From Pseudomonadota bacterium (GTDB lineage: Bacteria > Myxococcota_A > Bradymonadia > UBA4248): 33,439 nt of DNA. The position numbers were made by a program, and so were the translations under genes. Position 1 is the first letter of the stretch, and the number at the start of each line of letters is the position of its first letter. Below, piece by piece: positions 6,083 to 14,336 of this stretch. The stretch lies in contig JAFRYG010000053.1 of the NCBI GenBank assembly GCA_017441205.1, positions 1 to 33,439 of the forward strand, read 5' to 3'. Below the pieces are notes generated by a model. That model did no database searches. It was not told the DNA's origin and was given only the letters and a program-made list of their open reading frames with translations.

Positions 6083-8635
6083 ATGAAGAAGTTTGGCCTG
6101 ATTTTATGTGTGAATGCTCTGATAATTCCGATTTCCGGATGTGTCGATTCAGATTCGGATTGCGGGGGTGTGAAGTGTTCTGAACATTATGGCATCAGTT
6201 CGGAATATTCGGTGACGAGATCACCTTTGACGGCCTGGTGTTCCATCGAAGTGACGGATAATGACGGGAATTCCAAAGGCGTCAAGAACATGGAGACGGA
6301 TTATGTTCCCAATGTGACGCATTGCGAGAATGGAGGTTCGACGCTTCAGGGGCTGCGGGCTCAGGCTGTATCTGCCAGATCGGTGGCGTATTACAAGCTT
6401 GGCAGTTCGGGGAAGGGCAAAATTCGTGACAGTACGAAGGATCAGGTTTACAGCTGTAAAAGCCGTGCGCCGTCCGAGACACAGTTTGCCAAAGTTCTAG
6501 CGGCATCGATGGATACCAATGGCATCATTCTGATGAATGGATCGACCAAGCTGTGCGCGTTTTATGTTGCCGGCGAAAAAGTAGACAAGCTCAAGAGTGA
6601 CTGTACGTTTTCGGGGAGTGCGAGTGCGGCCACACAGAAATACGTGACCTATAACTGGGGCAAGAGTGGTTCGGGGGTCACCAAGTCTACTCTCGGTTCG
6701 AGTAAAAGTTCTGCCAATCAGGGGTGCATGTCCCAGAATGGTGCGACGTGTCTTGGGAAGAAAGGCTGGATTTGGGAGAATATCATTCGGTACTTTTACG
6801 GCATGGACATCACGATGCTGAAGACCGAAGGCGATTGTGTGACCGAACCCAAATGCAAGACGCAGATCAAGAACGGCGAGGTAATCATTGATGATACTGA
6901 TTCGTGTTTTGTGAGGAATTTTTCTGATAATTTCTTCACAGTTGGGTCTGTCCAGAATCACGGCAACGCGAAGGTGGATCCCATTGGCTATGGCGAGAGT
7001 ATGCAGTTTGCGTATACCTGGAATGGCAATGCCGTCGCAGCGGGGACATGGCATGTCAATGCGGCCAGTGCGGGCAATTATAATGTTTATGCCTACGTGG
7101 ACAAGAAAGTCGGGGCACTGAGCGCGAATGCGACATATACGGTTCGTGCCAGGGGGAAGGAGTCTACGGTCAAGGTCAATCTGAGTGATAAAAGCGGCTG
7201 GGTTGAGCTGGGCAAGTTCGAATTCGCAGCAGGGCAGGATCAGTGGGTGAAGCTTACGGATGCTACGGGAGAAGCTTATACGGATGCGAACGGAAAACGC
7301 GTTCCGTTCGATGCCCTGAAATTTGTTTCGACAGAGGGAAGCTCCTGCAGCGACGAGTGTTCTTCGAATGGCGGAACGGAATGTTCGGGCAATGGCGTCA
7401 GGACATGTTCGAGCGTTGGTGGCTGTCTGAAGTGGTCTCAGGTGACGCCCTGTACGGGAAATCAGACTTGCGAATCCGGCAAGTGCGTGGATAAACCCGG
7501 TCCAGTGTGTACGCCGGAGTGTTCCGATGGTCAGAAAGCATGTGATGGTCAGGGATTCAAGAGCTGCCAGAGTGTGGATGGCTGTCTGAAATGGTCTCAG
7601 GTAACGCCATGCGGGGAAAATAAAACCTGTGAATCCGGAAATTGCGTGGCCAAGCCAGGGCAGGCATGTACACCGGAGTGTTCCGAGGTGCAGAAGACAT
7701 GCGAAGGTCAGGGGTTCAAGACCTGCGAAAGTGTGGATGGCTGTCTGAAATGGTCCCAGATGACGCCGTGCGGCGAAAAGGAAATCTGCAGTTCCGGGAG
7801 CTGTATTGAGAATACGAGCGGATGTGTTCCGGATTGCACTGAGGGCCAGAAAAAATGTGATGAAGATGGATACAGGGAATGTGGGCAGTTCGATGAAGAT
7901 GAGTGTCTGGAGTGGTCCGAAGTAATTGCGTGTGAATCCGGAAAAAGCTGTGTGAACGGGGAATGTAAGGAAGCCGCTGAAAGTCCCGTTTGCAGAACCG
8001 AAATCGATGGCCGGGAAGAAACCATTATCGACGAACTCGATGATTGTTTTGAAAAGTCAGAATCTTCATTCTGGATGGATTTGAAGGAATATGGCCATGA
8101 TGATCATCTTTACTATTCGCATGTGAGTACAGAGGCAGCAAGGTCCGTGGGGACGTGGCATCTGAATGTGACAAAGGCGGGGCGATATGTCATCTGGGTC
8201 AAGGTCGTCGGAGCGGTAGGCTCTGTCGTTGGTGAGCAGAGGTATGTCGTGTATGCATCGGGCAAAAAATTGCGGCCTTCGGTTTTGATCGATGAGGATT
8301 CGGACTGGCTGATGCTTGGTGCGTTTGAGCTTGAAGAAGGAACAGATCAATATGTTCAGCTCAATGATCAGACAAACAATCCGGACGATGAGGATGCTCA
8401 GAACCGCGTCTTGTTTGATGCAATCAAGGTCGTTCCTGATGCCGGTGATGTGAATCCTCCGAAGCCGGGGAGCTCCGGAAAGGATAATGGTGTCGATGCA
8501 TCCATCTACATACAACCCGGGAGCAGCTGCTCCGTGAATGGACTTTTGGGGCGTTCGGACAATTCCATATGGGTGATGCTGGGGGCAATTGGAGTGTTCG
8601 GATTGGGACTCAGGCGTCGTAAAGCATGGCATTAA
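6083..8635 (+). CDS. SpoIID/golvesin/Cys-rich surface protein, paralogue 1
   Basis: 850 residues from ATG 6083 (RBS AGGGAGA; an upstream in-frame start at 5993 lies inside the leader hairpin). Lipobox ISGC, Cys20. Residues about 40-260 form a SpoIID/LytB-type domain: DYVPNVTHCENGG then LRAQAVSARSVAYY, with Glu82 aligning to the catalytic Glu of SpoIID lytic transglycosylases. DQVYSC and NWGKSG are shared with the paralogues. A golvesin-like beta domain follows (about 270-420, ending FDALKFVS), then four eight-Cys modules, a second golvesin-like domain (about 640-790, ending FDAIKVVP), and a MYXO-CTERM-like tail (SSCSVNG, helix, GLRRRKAWH). Likely a surface-held glycan-strand cleaver or binder. 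First of four tandem paralogues. Confidence 0.9.
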   Translation: MKKFGLILCVNALIIPISGCVDSDSDCGGVKCSEHYGISSEYSVTRSPLTAWCSIEVTDNDGNSKGVKNMETDYVPNVTHCENGGSTLQGLRAQAVSARSVAYYKLGSSGKGKIRDSTKDQVYSCKSRAPSETQFAKVLAASMDTNGIILMNGSTKLCAFYVAGEKVDKLKSDCTFSGSASAATQKYVTYNWGKSGSGVTKSTLGSSKSSANQGCMSQNGATCLGKKGWIWENIIRYFYGMDITMLKTEGDCVTEPKCKTQIKNGEVIIDDTDSCFVRNFSDNFFTVGSVQNHGNAKVDPIGYGESMQFAYTWNGNAVAAGTWHVNAASAGNYNVYAYVDKKVGALSANATYTVRARGKESTVKVNLSDKSGWVELGKFEFAAGQDQWVKLTDATGEAYTDANGKRVPFDALKFVSTEGSSCSDECSSNGGTECSGNGVRTCSSVGGCLKWSQVTPCTGNQTCESGKCVDKPGPVCTPECSDGQKACDGQGFKSCQSVDGCLKWSQVTPCGENKTCESGNCVAKPGQACTPECSEVQKTCEGQGFKTCESVDGCLKWSQMTPCGEKEICSSGSCIENTSGCVPDCTEGQKKCDEDGYRECGQFDEDECLEWSEVIACESGKSCVNGECKEAAESPVCRTEIDGREETIIDELDDCFEKSESSFWMDLKEYGHDDHLYYSHVSTEAARSVGTWHLNVTKAGRYVIWVKVVGAVGSVVGEQRYVVYASGKKLRPSVLIDEDSDWLMLGAFELEEGTDQYVQLNDQTNNPDDEDAQNRVLFDAIKVVPDAGDVNPPKPGSSGKDNGVDASIYIQPGSSCSVNGLLGRSDNSIWVMLGAIGVFGLGLRRRKAWH

Positions 8636-8655
8636 TCCGTATAATTGAGTATAAT
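8627..8655 (+). promoter_or_regulatory. Possible promoter between SpoIID paralogues 1 and 2
   Basis: Two TATAAT boxes (8640-8645 and 8650-8655) lie in the short 60-bp gap. TGGCAT at 8627-8632 is 17 bp before the second one. No terminator separates the two genes, so read-through is also likely. Confidence 0.35.
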
Positions 8656-8695
8656 GGGAATGTTGGAACAATTGATATAAAATATGGGGATGCGC

Positions 8696-11551
8696 ATGAA
8701 CCGCAAATTATTATGTATTATAATGTCCGCTGTCGGCATGGGAATGATCGGCTGTGCCGAGAGTGATTGTGAGGACGGCTTGTGTTCAGAGCATTATGGC
8801 GTGAGTCCGGAGTATTCGGTGACGCGATCTGCCCTGAGTTCCATGTGCTCGATTAATGTCGTGGGAAAAGGGCAGAAGGATATGGAGACGGACTATGTTC
8901 CGCATGTAACCTTCTGCGAGAATGGAATGTCCAATACCGAGGGGTTAAGAGCCCAGGCTGTTGCAGCCCGGTCGGTAGGGTATTATGTGGTGAATAATGA
9001 AAAGAGGGCGATTAAAGACGGGCAGGATGATCAGGTGTATACCTGCAACGGCGGCATGTCGGAGGCGACAAAGCAAGCGACCATCGATACGAATGGCATT
9101 ATTCTGCGCTACAATAATACGTATGTGTGTGCATTCTATGTATCGGGCACGGTCGTTGCCAGTCTGGATTCCGAATGCAAGGCCCCTCTGACGGGGTGGC
9201 CGCAGGTTCGTGTGACCTATAACTGGGGAAAATCCGGCACTGGAATTAATCAGTCTGAGATTGGGCTAGTGAGTCCAACGAATTATGCCAATCGCGGCTG
9301 CATGTCGCAGAATGGTGCGACATGTCTGGGGAATAAAGGCTGGGTCTGGGAGAATATCGTCAGATTCTTCTATGGCATGGACATTGAGATCGTTCGGACA
9401 GAGGGGTCCTGTGTTGCGCATCCAAAGTGTTCGACTGTCGTTTCGAACGGGACGGTTATCGATGATACCGATGAGTGTTTCCGCCGAACGCCGTCGAAAG
9501 ATTGGTTCGTTTTGAACTCCGGAAATGGCGGCAGTTCACAGTTTGCCTATACGACCAATGGTTCAGCGACAGCGACGGGCGTGTGGAATATCAACATGAA
9601 ATCGGCAGGAACCTACGAGATTCAGGCCTATATCGATCCTGCACACGGTGCTCGCAGTGCCAAGGCTCCCTATACGGTTCGAGCCAAAGGCGTCGAAAAG
9701 CCCGTCAGCGTCAATATTTCCGGTTCGGGTTGGGTTTCGCTTGGCAAATTTGATTTTGCAGCAGGCCAGGATCAGTGGGTGAAGCTGACGGATGCTTCCG
9801 GCGAGGCTTATACCAATGGAAGCGGCAAGCGCGTCGTCTATGATGCTTTGAAATTTGTAACGGCATCGGCATGTACGAATCAGTGTTCGTCAAAGGGTGC
9901 CAAGGAATGCTCCGGAAGTGGCTATCGTACCTGCGGTGACAGCAATAATGACGGTTGTCTCGAATGGTCCAGTGTCACAGCGTGCGGCAGCGGCCAGAAA
10001 TGCGATGGCGGCAATTGTGTGGCCTCATGTACAAATCAGTGTTCGTCAAAGGGTGCCAAAGAATGCTCCGGAAGCGGTTATCGTACCTGCGGCGACAGCA
10101 ATAACGATGGTTGTCTGGAGTGGTCGAGTGTCACAGCCTGCGGAAACGGTCAGAAATGCGATGGCGGCAATTGTGTAGCCTCATGTACGAACCAGTGTTC
10201 AGCAAGCGGAGCCAAGGAATGTTCCGGAAATGGCTATCGTACCTGCGGTGACAGCAATAGCGATGGTTGTCTTGAATGGTCAAATGTTACAGCATGTCCA
10301 AGTGGAACGACTTGCAGCGGCGGGGTATGTGCACAGACTTGTACGAATGAGTGCGTCGCAGGACAAAAGGAATGTGTGAGCGGTGATACAGGCTATCGGG
10401 TATGCGGCGAGCACGATTCGGATACATGTACAGACTGGTCGGCAACTATACCTTGTGCCAGCGGACAAAGCTGTGTGAATGGGGTCTGTACAGCAAAATG
10501 TTCGAACGATTGTGAATCCGGGCAGAAACGGTGTTCCGGCAATGCCGTACAGGAGTGCGGTCAGTTTGACACTGATGAATGCCTCGACTGGTCGACGCCG
10601 GTCAATTGTACAGAAGGCATGTACTGCTCTGAAGGAAACTGCGTTTATGATAAGCCAGCCTGCCAGAATGAGTGTCAGGAGGGGGATGCTGTCTGCGAGA
10701 ATAATGGTTATAAGAGCTGTACTAAAAACGGGGATAATTGCTGGATCTGGTCGGGTATTACCGCATGCGCAGCGGATGAAGTCTGTGATGAGGGACAATG
10801 TCTTAAAAAAGACCAGGATGTGGAGCAGCCGGAGTGTACAACCGAAATAGATGGTCGGCCATCGGTCATTCTGGATGATACAAACAATTGCTTCATTCGA
10901 TCGGATTTTAAAGAATGGGCTGAATTGTCGGGATCCGGTTATGAAGATGCCCTTTATTACGCTTATTCGCACAGCGGGGAACCGGATGCTGTCGGGACAT
11001 GGCGTCTGAACGTGACGAAGTCCGGAAAATATCGGATTCGTGTCTATGTCGAAGGCGGTATCGGCGATGTTTGCAGTACACAGAAATACAACGTCCGGGC
11101 ATCCGGTAAGATGTATTATCCGACAGTCACGATAGATGAGGATTCCAAGTGGATCAATTTGGGTAATTTTGAACTGACAGCAGGAGAAAAACAATACGTC
11201 AGGCTGACTGATGCTGTAGATGAGTCAGATCCCAATATCGGAAAACGCATTGTCTGGGACGCCATTGAGATTGTTCCCTATACCGATGTTGACGATGGTC
11301 ACGAGGGTGATGATGGTCACGAGGGTGATGACGGTCACGAGGGTGATGATGGTCACGAGGGTGATGATGGTTCCGGCGACGATTCGGGTAATGATAAACA
11401 GACCGATCCGGAAGATGCAGAGCCAAATGTGGATCTGCGCGGCAATGGCTGCGCTGTGACAGGATTTGGTTCGGGATCGACGGCACCTGTCGTTTGGTTA
11501 TTGGGAGGATTTGCCGGTCTGTGCTTTATCCGACGCCGCAAAATTGTCTGA
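8696..11551 (+). CDS. SpoIID/golvesin/Cys-rich surface protein, paralogue 2
   Basis: 951 residues from ATG 8696, preferred over in-frame ATGs at 8684 and 8690 because GGGGA sits 5 nt upstream and MNRKLLCIIM begins a clean lipoprotein signal (MIGC, Cys20). The SpoIID-type domain carries DYVPHVTFCENG with Glu75, then LRAQAVAARSVGYY. Golvesin-like domain 1 ends in YDALKFVT. Six eight-Cys modules follow, the most in the set; the first two are nearly identical at DNA level. Golvesin-like domain 2 ends in WDAIEIVP. Then comes a DDGHEG tetrarepeat acidic linker and a MYXO-CTERM-like tail (NGCAVTG, helix, IRRRKIV). Predicted to be anchored at both ends of the chain. Confidence 0.9.
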   Translation: MNRKLLCIIMSAVGMGMIGCAESDCEDGLCSEHYGVSPEYSVTRSALSSMCSINVVGKGQKDMETDYVPHVTFCENGMSNTEGLRAQAVAARSVGYYVVNNEKRAIKDGQDDQVYTCNGGMSEATKQATIDTNGIILRYNNTYVCAFYVSGTVVASLDSECKAPLTGWPQVRVTYNWGKSGTGINQSEIGLVSPTNYANRGCMSQNGATCLGNKGWVWENIVRFFYGMDIEIVRTEGSCVAHPKCSTVVSNGTVIDDTDECFRRTPSKDWFVLNSGNGGSSQFAYTTNGSATATGVWNINMKSAGTYEIQAYIDPAHGARSAKAPYTVRAKGVEKPVSVNISGSGWVSLGKFDFAAGQDQWVKLTDASGEAYTNGSGKRVVYDALKFVTASACTNQCSSKGAKECSGSGYRTCGDSNNDGCLEWSSVTACGSGQKCDGGNCVASCTNQCSSKGAKECSGSGYRTCGDSNNDGCLEWSSVTACGNGQKCDGGNCVASCTNQCSASGAKECSGNGYRTCGDSNSDGCLEWSNVTACPSGTTCSGGVCAQTCTNECVAGQKECVSGDTGYRVCGEHDSDTCTDWSATIPCASGQSCVNGVCTAKCSNDCESGQKRCSGNAVQECGQFDTDECLDWSTPVNCTEGMYCSEGNCVYDKPACQNECQEGDAVCENNGYKSCTKNGDNCWIWSGITACAADEVCDEGQCLKKDQDVEQPECTTEIDGRPSVILDDTNNCFIRSDFKEWAELSGSGYEDALYYAYSHSGEPDAVGTWRLNVTKSGKYRIRVYVEGGIGDVCSTQKYNVRASGKMYYPTVTIDEDSKWINLGNFELTAGEKQYVRLTDAVDESDPNIGKRIVWDAIEIVPYTDVDDGHEGDDGHEGDDGHEGDDGHEGDDGSGDDSGNDKQTDPEDAEPNVDLRGNGCAVTGFGSGSTAPVVWLLGGFAGLCFIRRRKIV
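9871..10338 (+). repeat. 156-bp tandem repeats coding for eight-Cys modules
   Basis: Units start at 9871, 10027 and 10183, each 156 bp (52 codons). The first two differ mostly at silent positions; the third diverges in its last third. Cys spacing is C-x3-C-x7-C-x7-C-x7-C-x8-C-x5-C-x4-C. Recent in-frame duplication is indicated. Confidence 0.85.
11291..11362 (+). repeat. 18-bp x 4 tandem repeat in coding sequence
   Basis: Four 18-bp units start at 11291, 11309, 11327 and 11345 and encode DDGHEG. They differ only by GAC/GAT changes. They lie in the acidic linker between the second golvesin-like domain and the C-terminal tail. Confidence 0.9.
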
Positions 11552-11582
11552 TATTTAAAATATTACTGGGAAACGCTTTCAA

Positions 11583-11612
11583 TTGTGGCTAAAAAACCTT
11601 CATTAGTATAGT
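11583..11612 (+). promoter_or_regulatory. Possible promoter for SpoIID paralogue 3
   Basis: TTGTGG (11583-11588), 18 bp, TATAGT (11607-11612); ATG 11642 is 30 nt downstream. Confidence 0.35.
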
Positions 11613-11641
11613 GGTGGACTATGCACCATGGAGGTTTGACG

Positions 11642-14146
11642 ATGAAACGAAGTGTTCTGCCTTTTATAGCAATAGCGATTTTTTGGATTTCGGGATGCGC
11701 TGACGAAGACTGCGGAAGCAGACTTTGCTCAGAGCATTTCGGCGTAAGTCCTGAATATTCGGTAACACAGTCCGCATTGGAAGCTCGCTGCTCCATCAAT
11801 GTGTCCGGCAAGGGCTCGAAGAATATGGAGGACGACTACGTTCCCAATGTGGTGTGGTGCGAGAACGGCAATTCAAATACCGAGGGTCTGCGTGCTCAAG
11901 CTGTATCAGCTCGTTCATTTGCCTACTACAAAGGCAATTCGATCGGCGATGGTCAGAACGATCAGGTCTACAGTTGCCCGAGCAGAGCTCCCAATGCGGA
12001 ACAGCTCGGCAGAACCAAGGCTGCAACGAATGCTACAGCGGGCGTTGTACTCAGGTATCATGATACGACGGTTTGTGCATTTTATGTATCAGGATCGAAG
12101 GTTGCCAATCTGGATTCCAATTGCAAATCATCGACGTCTGAATGGCCGCAGAGTAATGTGACCTACAACTGGGGGAAATCCGGAGATAATATTAAGCAGT
12201 CTCCAATTGGTTCGCAGAATCCAAAGGTTTATGCCAACCGTGGCTGCATGTCCCAGAATGGTGCAACATGTCTGGGGAACAAGGGCTGGGTCTGGGAGAA
12301 TATCGCAAGGTTCTTTTATGGCATGGACATTCAGATCGTTCATACTACAGGAAGCTGTATTACACATCCGAATTGCCAGACCAAGGTTTCGAACAATACG
12401 ATCATCGATGATACCGATGAGTGTTTTGTCCGCAATGCCATGGAAAAATGGTATGTCCTGAATTCAGGAAACGGCGGAAGTTCCCAGTTTGCCTATACAT
12501 TGAGCGGTTCTCCGTCTTCGACGGGGACGTGGACTGTGAATGTGGCGACGGCAGGAACCTACGAAATCTTTGCCAACATCGATGGCGCACATGGTGCTCG
12601 CAGTAATAAAGCGCCCTATACGGTTCGGGCCAAGGGCCAGGAAAAGACGGTGAATGTCGATATTTCGGGATCCGGCTGGATTTCGATTGGCAAGTTTGAG
12701 TTTGCCACAGGCGGAGATCAGTGGGTCAAGCTTACAGATGCAAGCGGTGAGGCATATACCGATGACAAAGGCAAACGCGTGGTCTTTGATGCACTGAAAT
12801 TCGTGACAGCAGAAGCCTGCAAGGATACCTGTACTACTGAAGGTGCCAAACAGTGTTCTGGCAATGGATTCCAGACGTGTACGGATACGAATAATGATGG
12901 ATGCAAGGAATGGTCTTCGGTGACGGATTGCGGAGAGGGCAAAAAATGCAGCGGCGCCGGGGAATGTGTTGAATCCTGCGCGGATGAATGCTCCGAAGGA
13001 CAGAAAAAATGTTCCGGAGACACTGCGTACCTCGAGTGTGGTCAGTTCGATGGCGATTCCTGTCGGGAATGGTCTCCATCACCGGCAGCCTGCGGCAATG
13101 GCGAGGTTTGTTCGAACGGAGAATGCGTGACGAACTGTACGAATGCATGTGCAGAGGGAAAAGTCGAATGCCTTGATGATACAAGTGGGTATCGCGTTTG
13201 TGCAAAGGGGGCTGCCGGATGTACGGAGTGGGGGGATAATGTTCCCTGCTCGGAAGGAACGTACTGCAGCGCTGGAAAATGCATTCCGGTTCCGGAGACA
13301 TGCACGAACGAATGCACGAATGAGGGGGATTTTGAGTGCGCAGATGAGAGCAGCTATCACAACTGTGTTCAACTGAAGGATTGCCTGGTGTGGTCAGATC
13401 CTCAGAATTGCGGCGAAGGCAAGGTTTGTGAGGATGGAGTCTGTGTAAAAGGTGAGAAACCACCGGTAGAATCTGAGACGGATGTCGATTGTGTGACAGA
13501 AATAGATGGACGTCCAACGACGATTATTGATGATTCGGATGCGTGTTTTGAGCGAGTGGATCCTTCGTCAGCCATTTGGATGACCCTTGCCGAAGGGTAT
13601 ATGAATAATCTCTATTATGCCTATCTGAGAAAAGACATGGATGAGGCAAAGGGAATCTGGCACTTGAATGTGACAAAGGCCGGTAAGTATACCATTCAGG
13701 CTCATGTGCTCGGCGGCGTCGGCAGCGTCAGGAACTTGATTAAGTATACAGTTTATGCATCGGGGAAAAAGACGTATCCGACGGTGAGCGTGGATGAAGA
13801 CTCAACCTGGGTGACGCTCGGTAATTTTGAGCTCAAAAAAGGCAAGAGTCAGTTTGTCATGCTGACCAATCAGGTGGATGATGAGTCCGAACTCGTCGAC
13901 GAGGAGGGTAATGAGATTCGTGTGCTTTATGATGCCATCAAAGTGATTGCAGATGAAGAAGAAACCCCGTCTCCCGGTGAAGAAGGAAATAAGGGCAAGG
14001 TGGTCGATTCGGTAATGCCGAGCATTTCTATTGCTGCACCTTCCGGATGTTCTGTTTCAAGTCAATCCGGTCATACTGCTCCGATATGGATGATTCTTGG
14101 CGTGGCTGTCGGTTTTGGGTTGATCCGCAGACGTCGGTGTATTTGA
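11642..14146 (+). CDS. SpoIID/golvesin/Cys-rich surface protein, paralogue 3
   Basis: 834 residues from ATG 11642 (RBS GGAGG at 11630-11634; ATG 11621 upstream has none). Lipobox ISGC, Cys19. The SpoIID-type domain has DYVPNVVWCENG with Glu74, then LRAQAVSARSFAYY, closest to paralogue 2 through the golvesin-like domain 1 (VLNSGNGGSSQFAYT). Four eight-Cys modules follow. Golvesin-like domain 2 has a longer loop (DDESELVDEEGNE) before YDAIKVIA. The tail is PSGCSVSS, helix, LIRRRRCI, with an unusual extra Cys one residue from the end. The stop codon lies within the first hairpin of the array that follows. Confidence 0.9.
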   Translation: MKRSVLPFIAIAIFWISGCADEDCGSRLCSEHFGVSPEYSVTQSALEARCSINVSGKGSKNMEDDYVPNVVWCENGNSNTEGLRAQAVSARSFAYYKGNSIGDGQNDQVYSCPSRAPNAEQLGRTKAATNATAGVVLRYHDTTVCAFYVSGSKVANLDSNCKSSTSEWPQSNVTYNWGKSGDNIKQSPIGSQNPKVYANRGCMSQNGATCLGNKGWVWENIARFFYGMDIQIVHTTGSCITHPNCQTKVSNNTIIDDTDECFVRNAMEKWYVLNSGNGGSSQFAYTLSGSPSSTGTWTVNVATAGTYEIFANIDGAHGARSNKAPYTVRAKGQEKTVNVDISGSGWISIGKFEFATGGDQWVKLTDASGEAYTDDKGKRVVFDALKFVTAEACKDTCTTEGAKQCSGNGFQTCTDTNNDGCKEWSSVTDCGEGKKCSGAGECVESCADECSEGQKKCSGDTAYLECGQFDGDSCREWSPSPAACGNGEVCSNGECVTNCTNACAEGKVECLDDTSGYRVCAKGAAGCTEWGDNVPCSEGTYCSAGKCIPVPETCTNECTNEGDFECADESSYHNCVQLKDCLVWSDPQNCGEGKVCEDGVCVKGEKPPVESETDVDCVTEIDGRPTTIIDDSDACFERVDPSSAIWMTLAEGYMNNLYYAYLRKDMDEAKGIWHLNVTKAGKYTIQAHVLGGVGSVRNLIKYTVYASGKKTYPTVSVDEDSTWVTLGNFELKKGKSQFVMLTNQVDDESELVDEEGNEIRVLYDAIKVIADEEETPSPGEEGNKGKVVDSVMPSISIAAPSGCSVSSQSGHTAPIWMILGVAVGFGLIRRRRCI

Positions 14147-14254
14147 GCAAAAACCGACGCGTATTGGCAGAGCCAATAGCGGAGGCGCTGGCGTATCGGC
14201 CCAAAAGGCCGATAGCCAGAGACAGAGGTGTATCGGCCCAAAAGGCCGATAACC
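14132..14254 (+). repeat. Array of four bulged-GTAT hairpins (copies 5 to 8)
   Basis: Copy 5, 14132-14159: outer arms CGTCGGT/ACCGACG, bulged G14139, TAT opposite AAA; it overlaps the stop of paralogue 3. Copy 6, 14159-14180: GC, bulged G14161, TATTGGC, loop AGA, then complement. Copy 7, 14188-14219: CTGGC, bulged G14193, TATCGGCC, loop CAAAA, complement. Copy 8, 14227-14254: GGT, bulged G14230, TATCGGCC, loop CAAAA, complement. All four have the same orientation. Copies 7 and 8 share the inner stem but have different, still complementary outer arms. Confidence 0.85.
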
Positions 14255-14298
14255 GATACAAAATAAATACAGATTTGCATGAGTGTGTGCCGGAATTA

Positions 14299-14307
14299 TG
14301 CTAGAAT
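14299..14307 (+). promoter_or_regulatory. Extended -10 promoter for SpoIID paralogue 4
   Basis: TG-C-TAGAAT is an extended -10 element 29 nt before ATG 14337. TTGCAT at 14275-14280 is spaced too far (21 bp) to be a normal -35 box. Confidence 0.35.
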
Positions 14308-14336
14308 TCATAGGGCTTTTTGGAGAGGAGAGCTTT

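Noticed and set aside
10280..11194. 304-codon minus-strand frame
   Set aside because: Antisense to SpoIID paralogue 2, with no start signal and no family motifs.
14132..14254. Integron attC array
   Set aside because: Structure is reminiscent (bulged base, variable stem), but the GTTRRRY/RYYYAAC core sites are absent, and no gene cassettes or integrase are visible.
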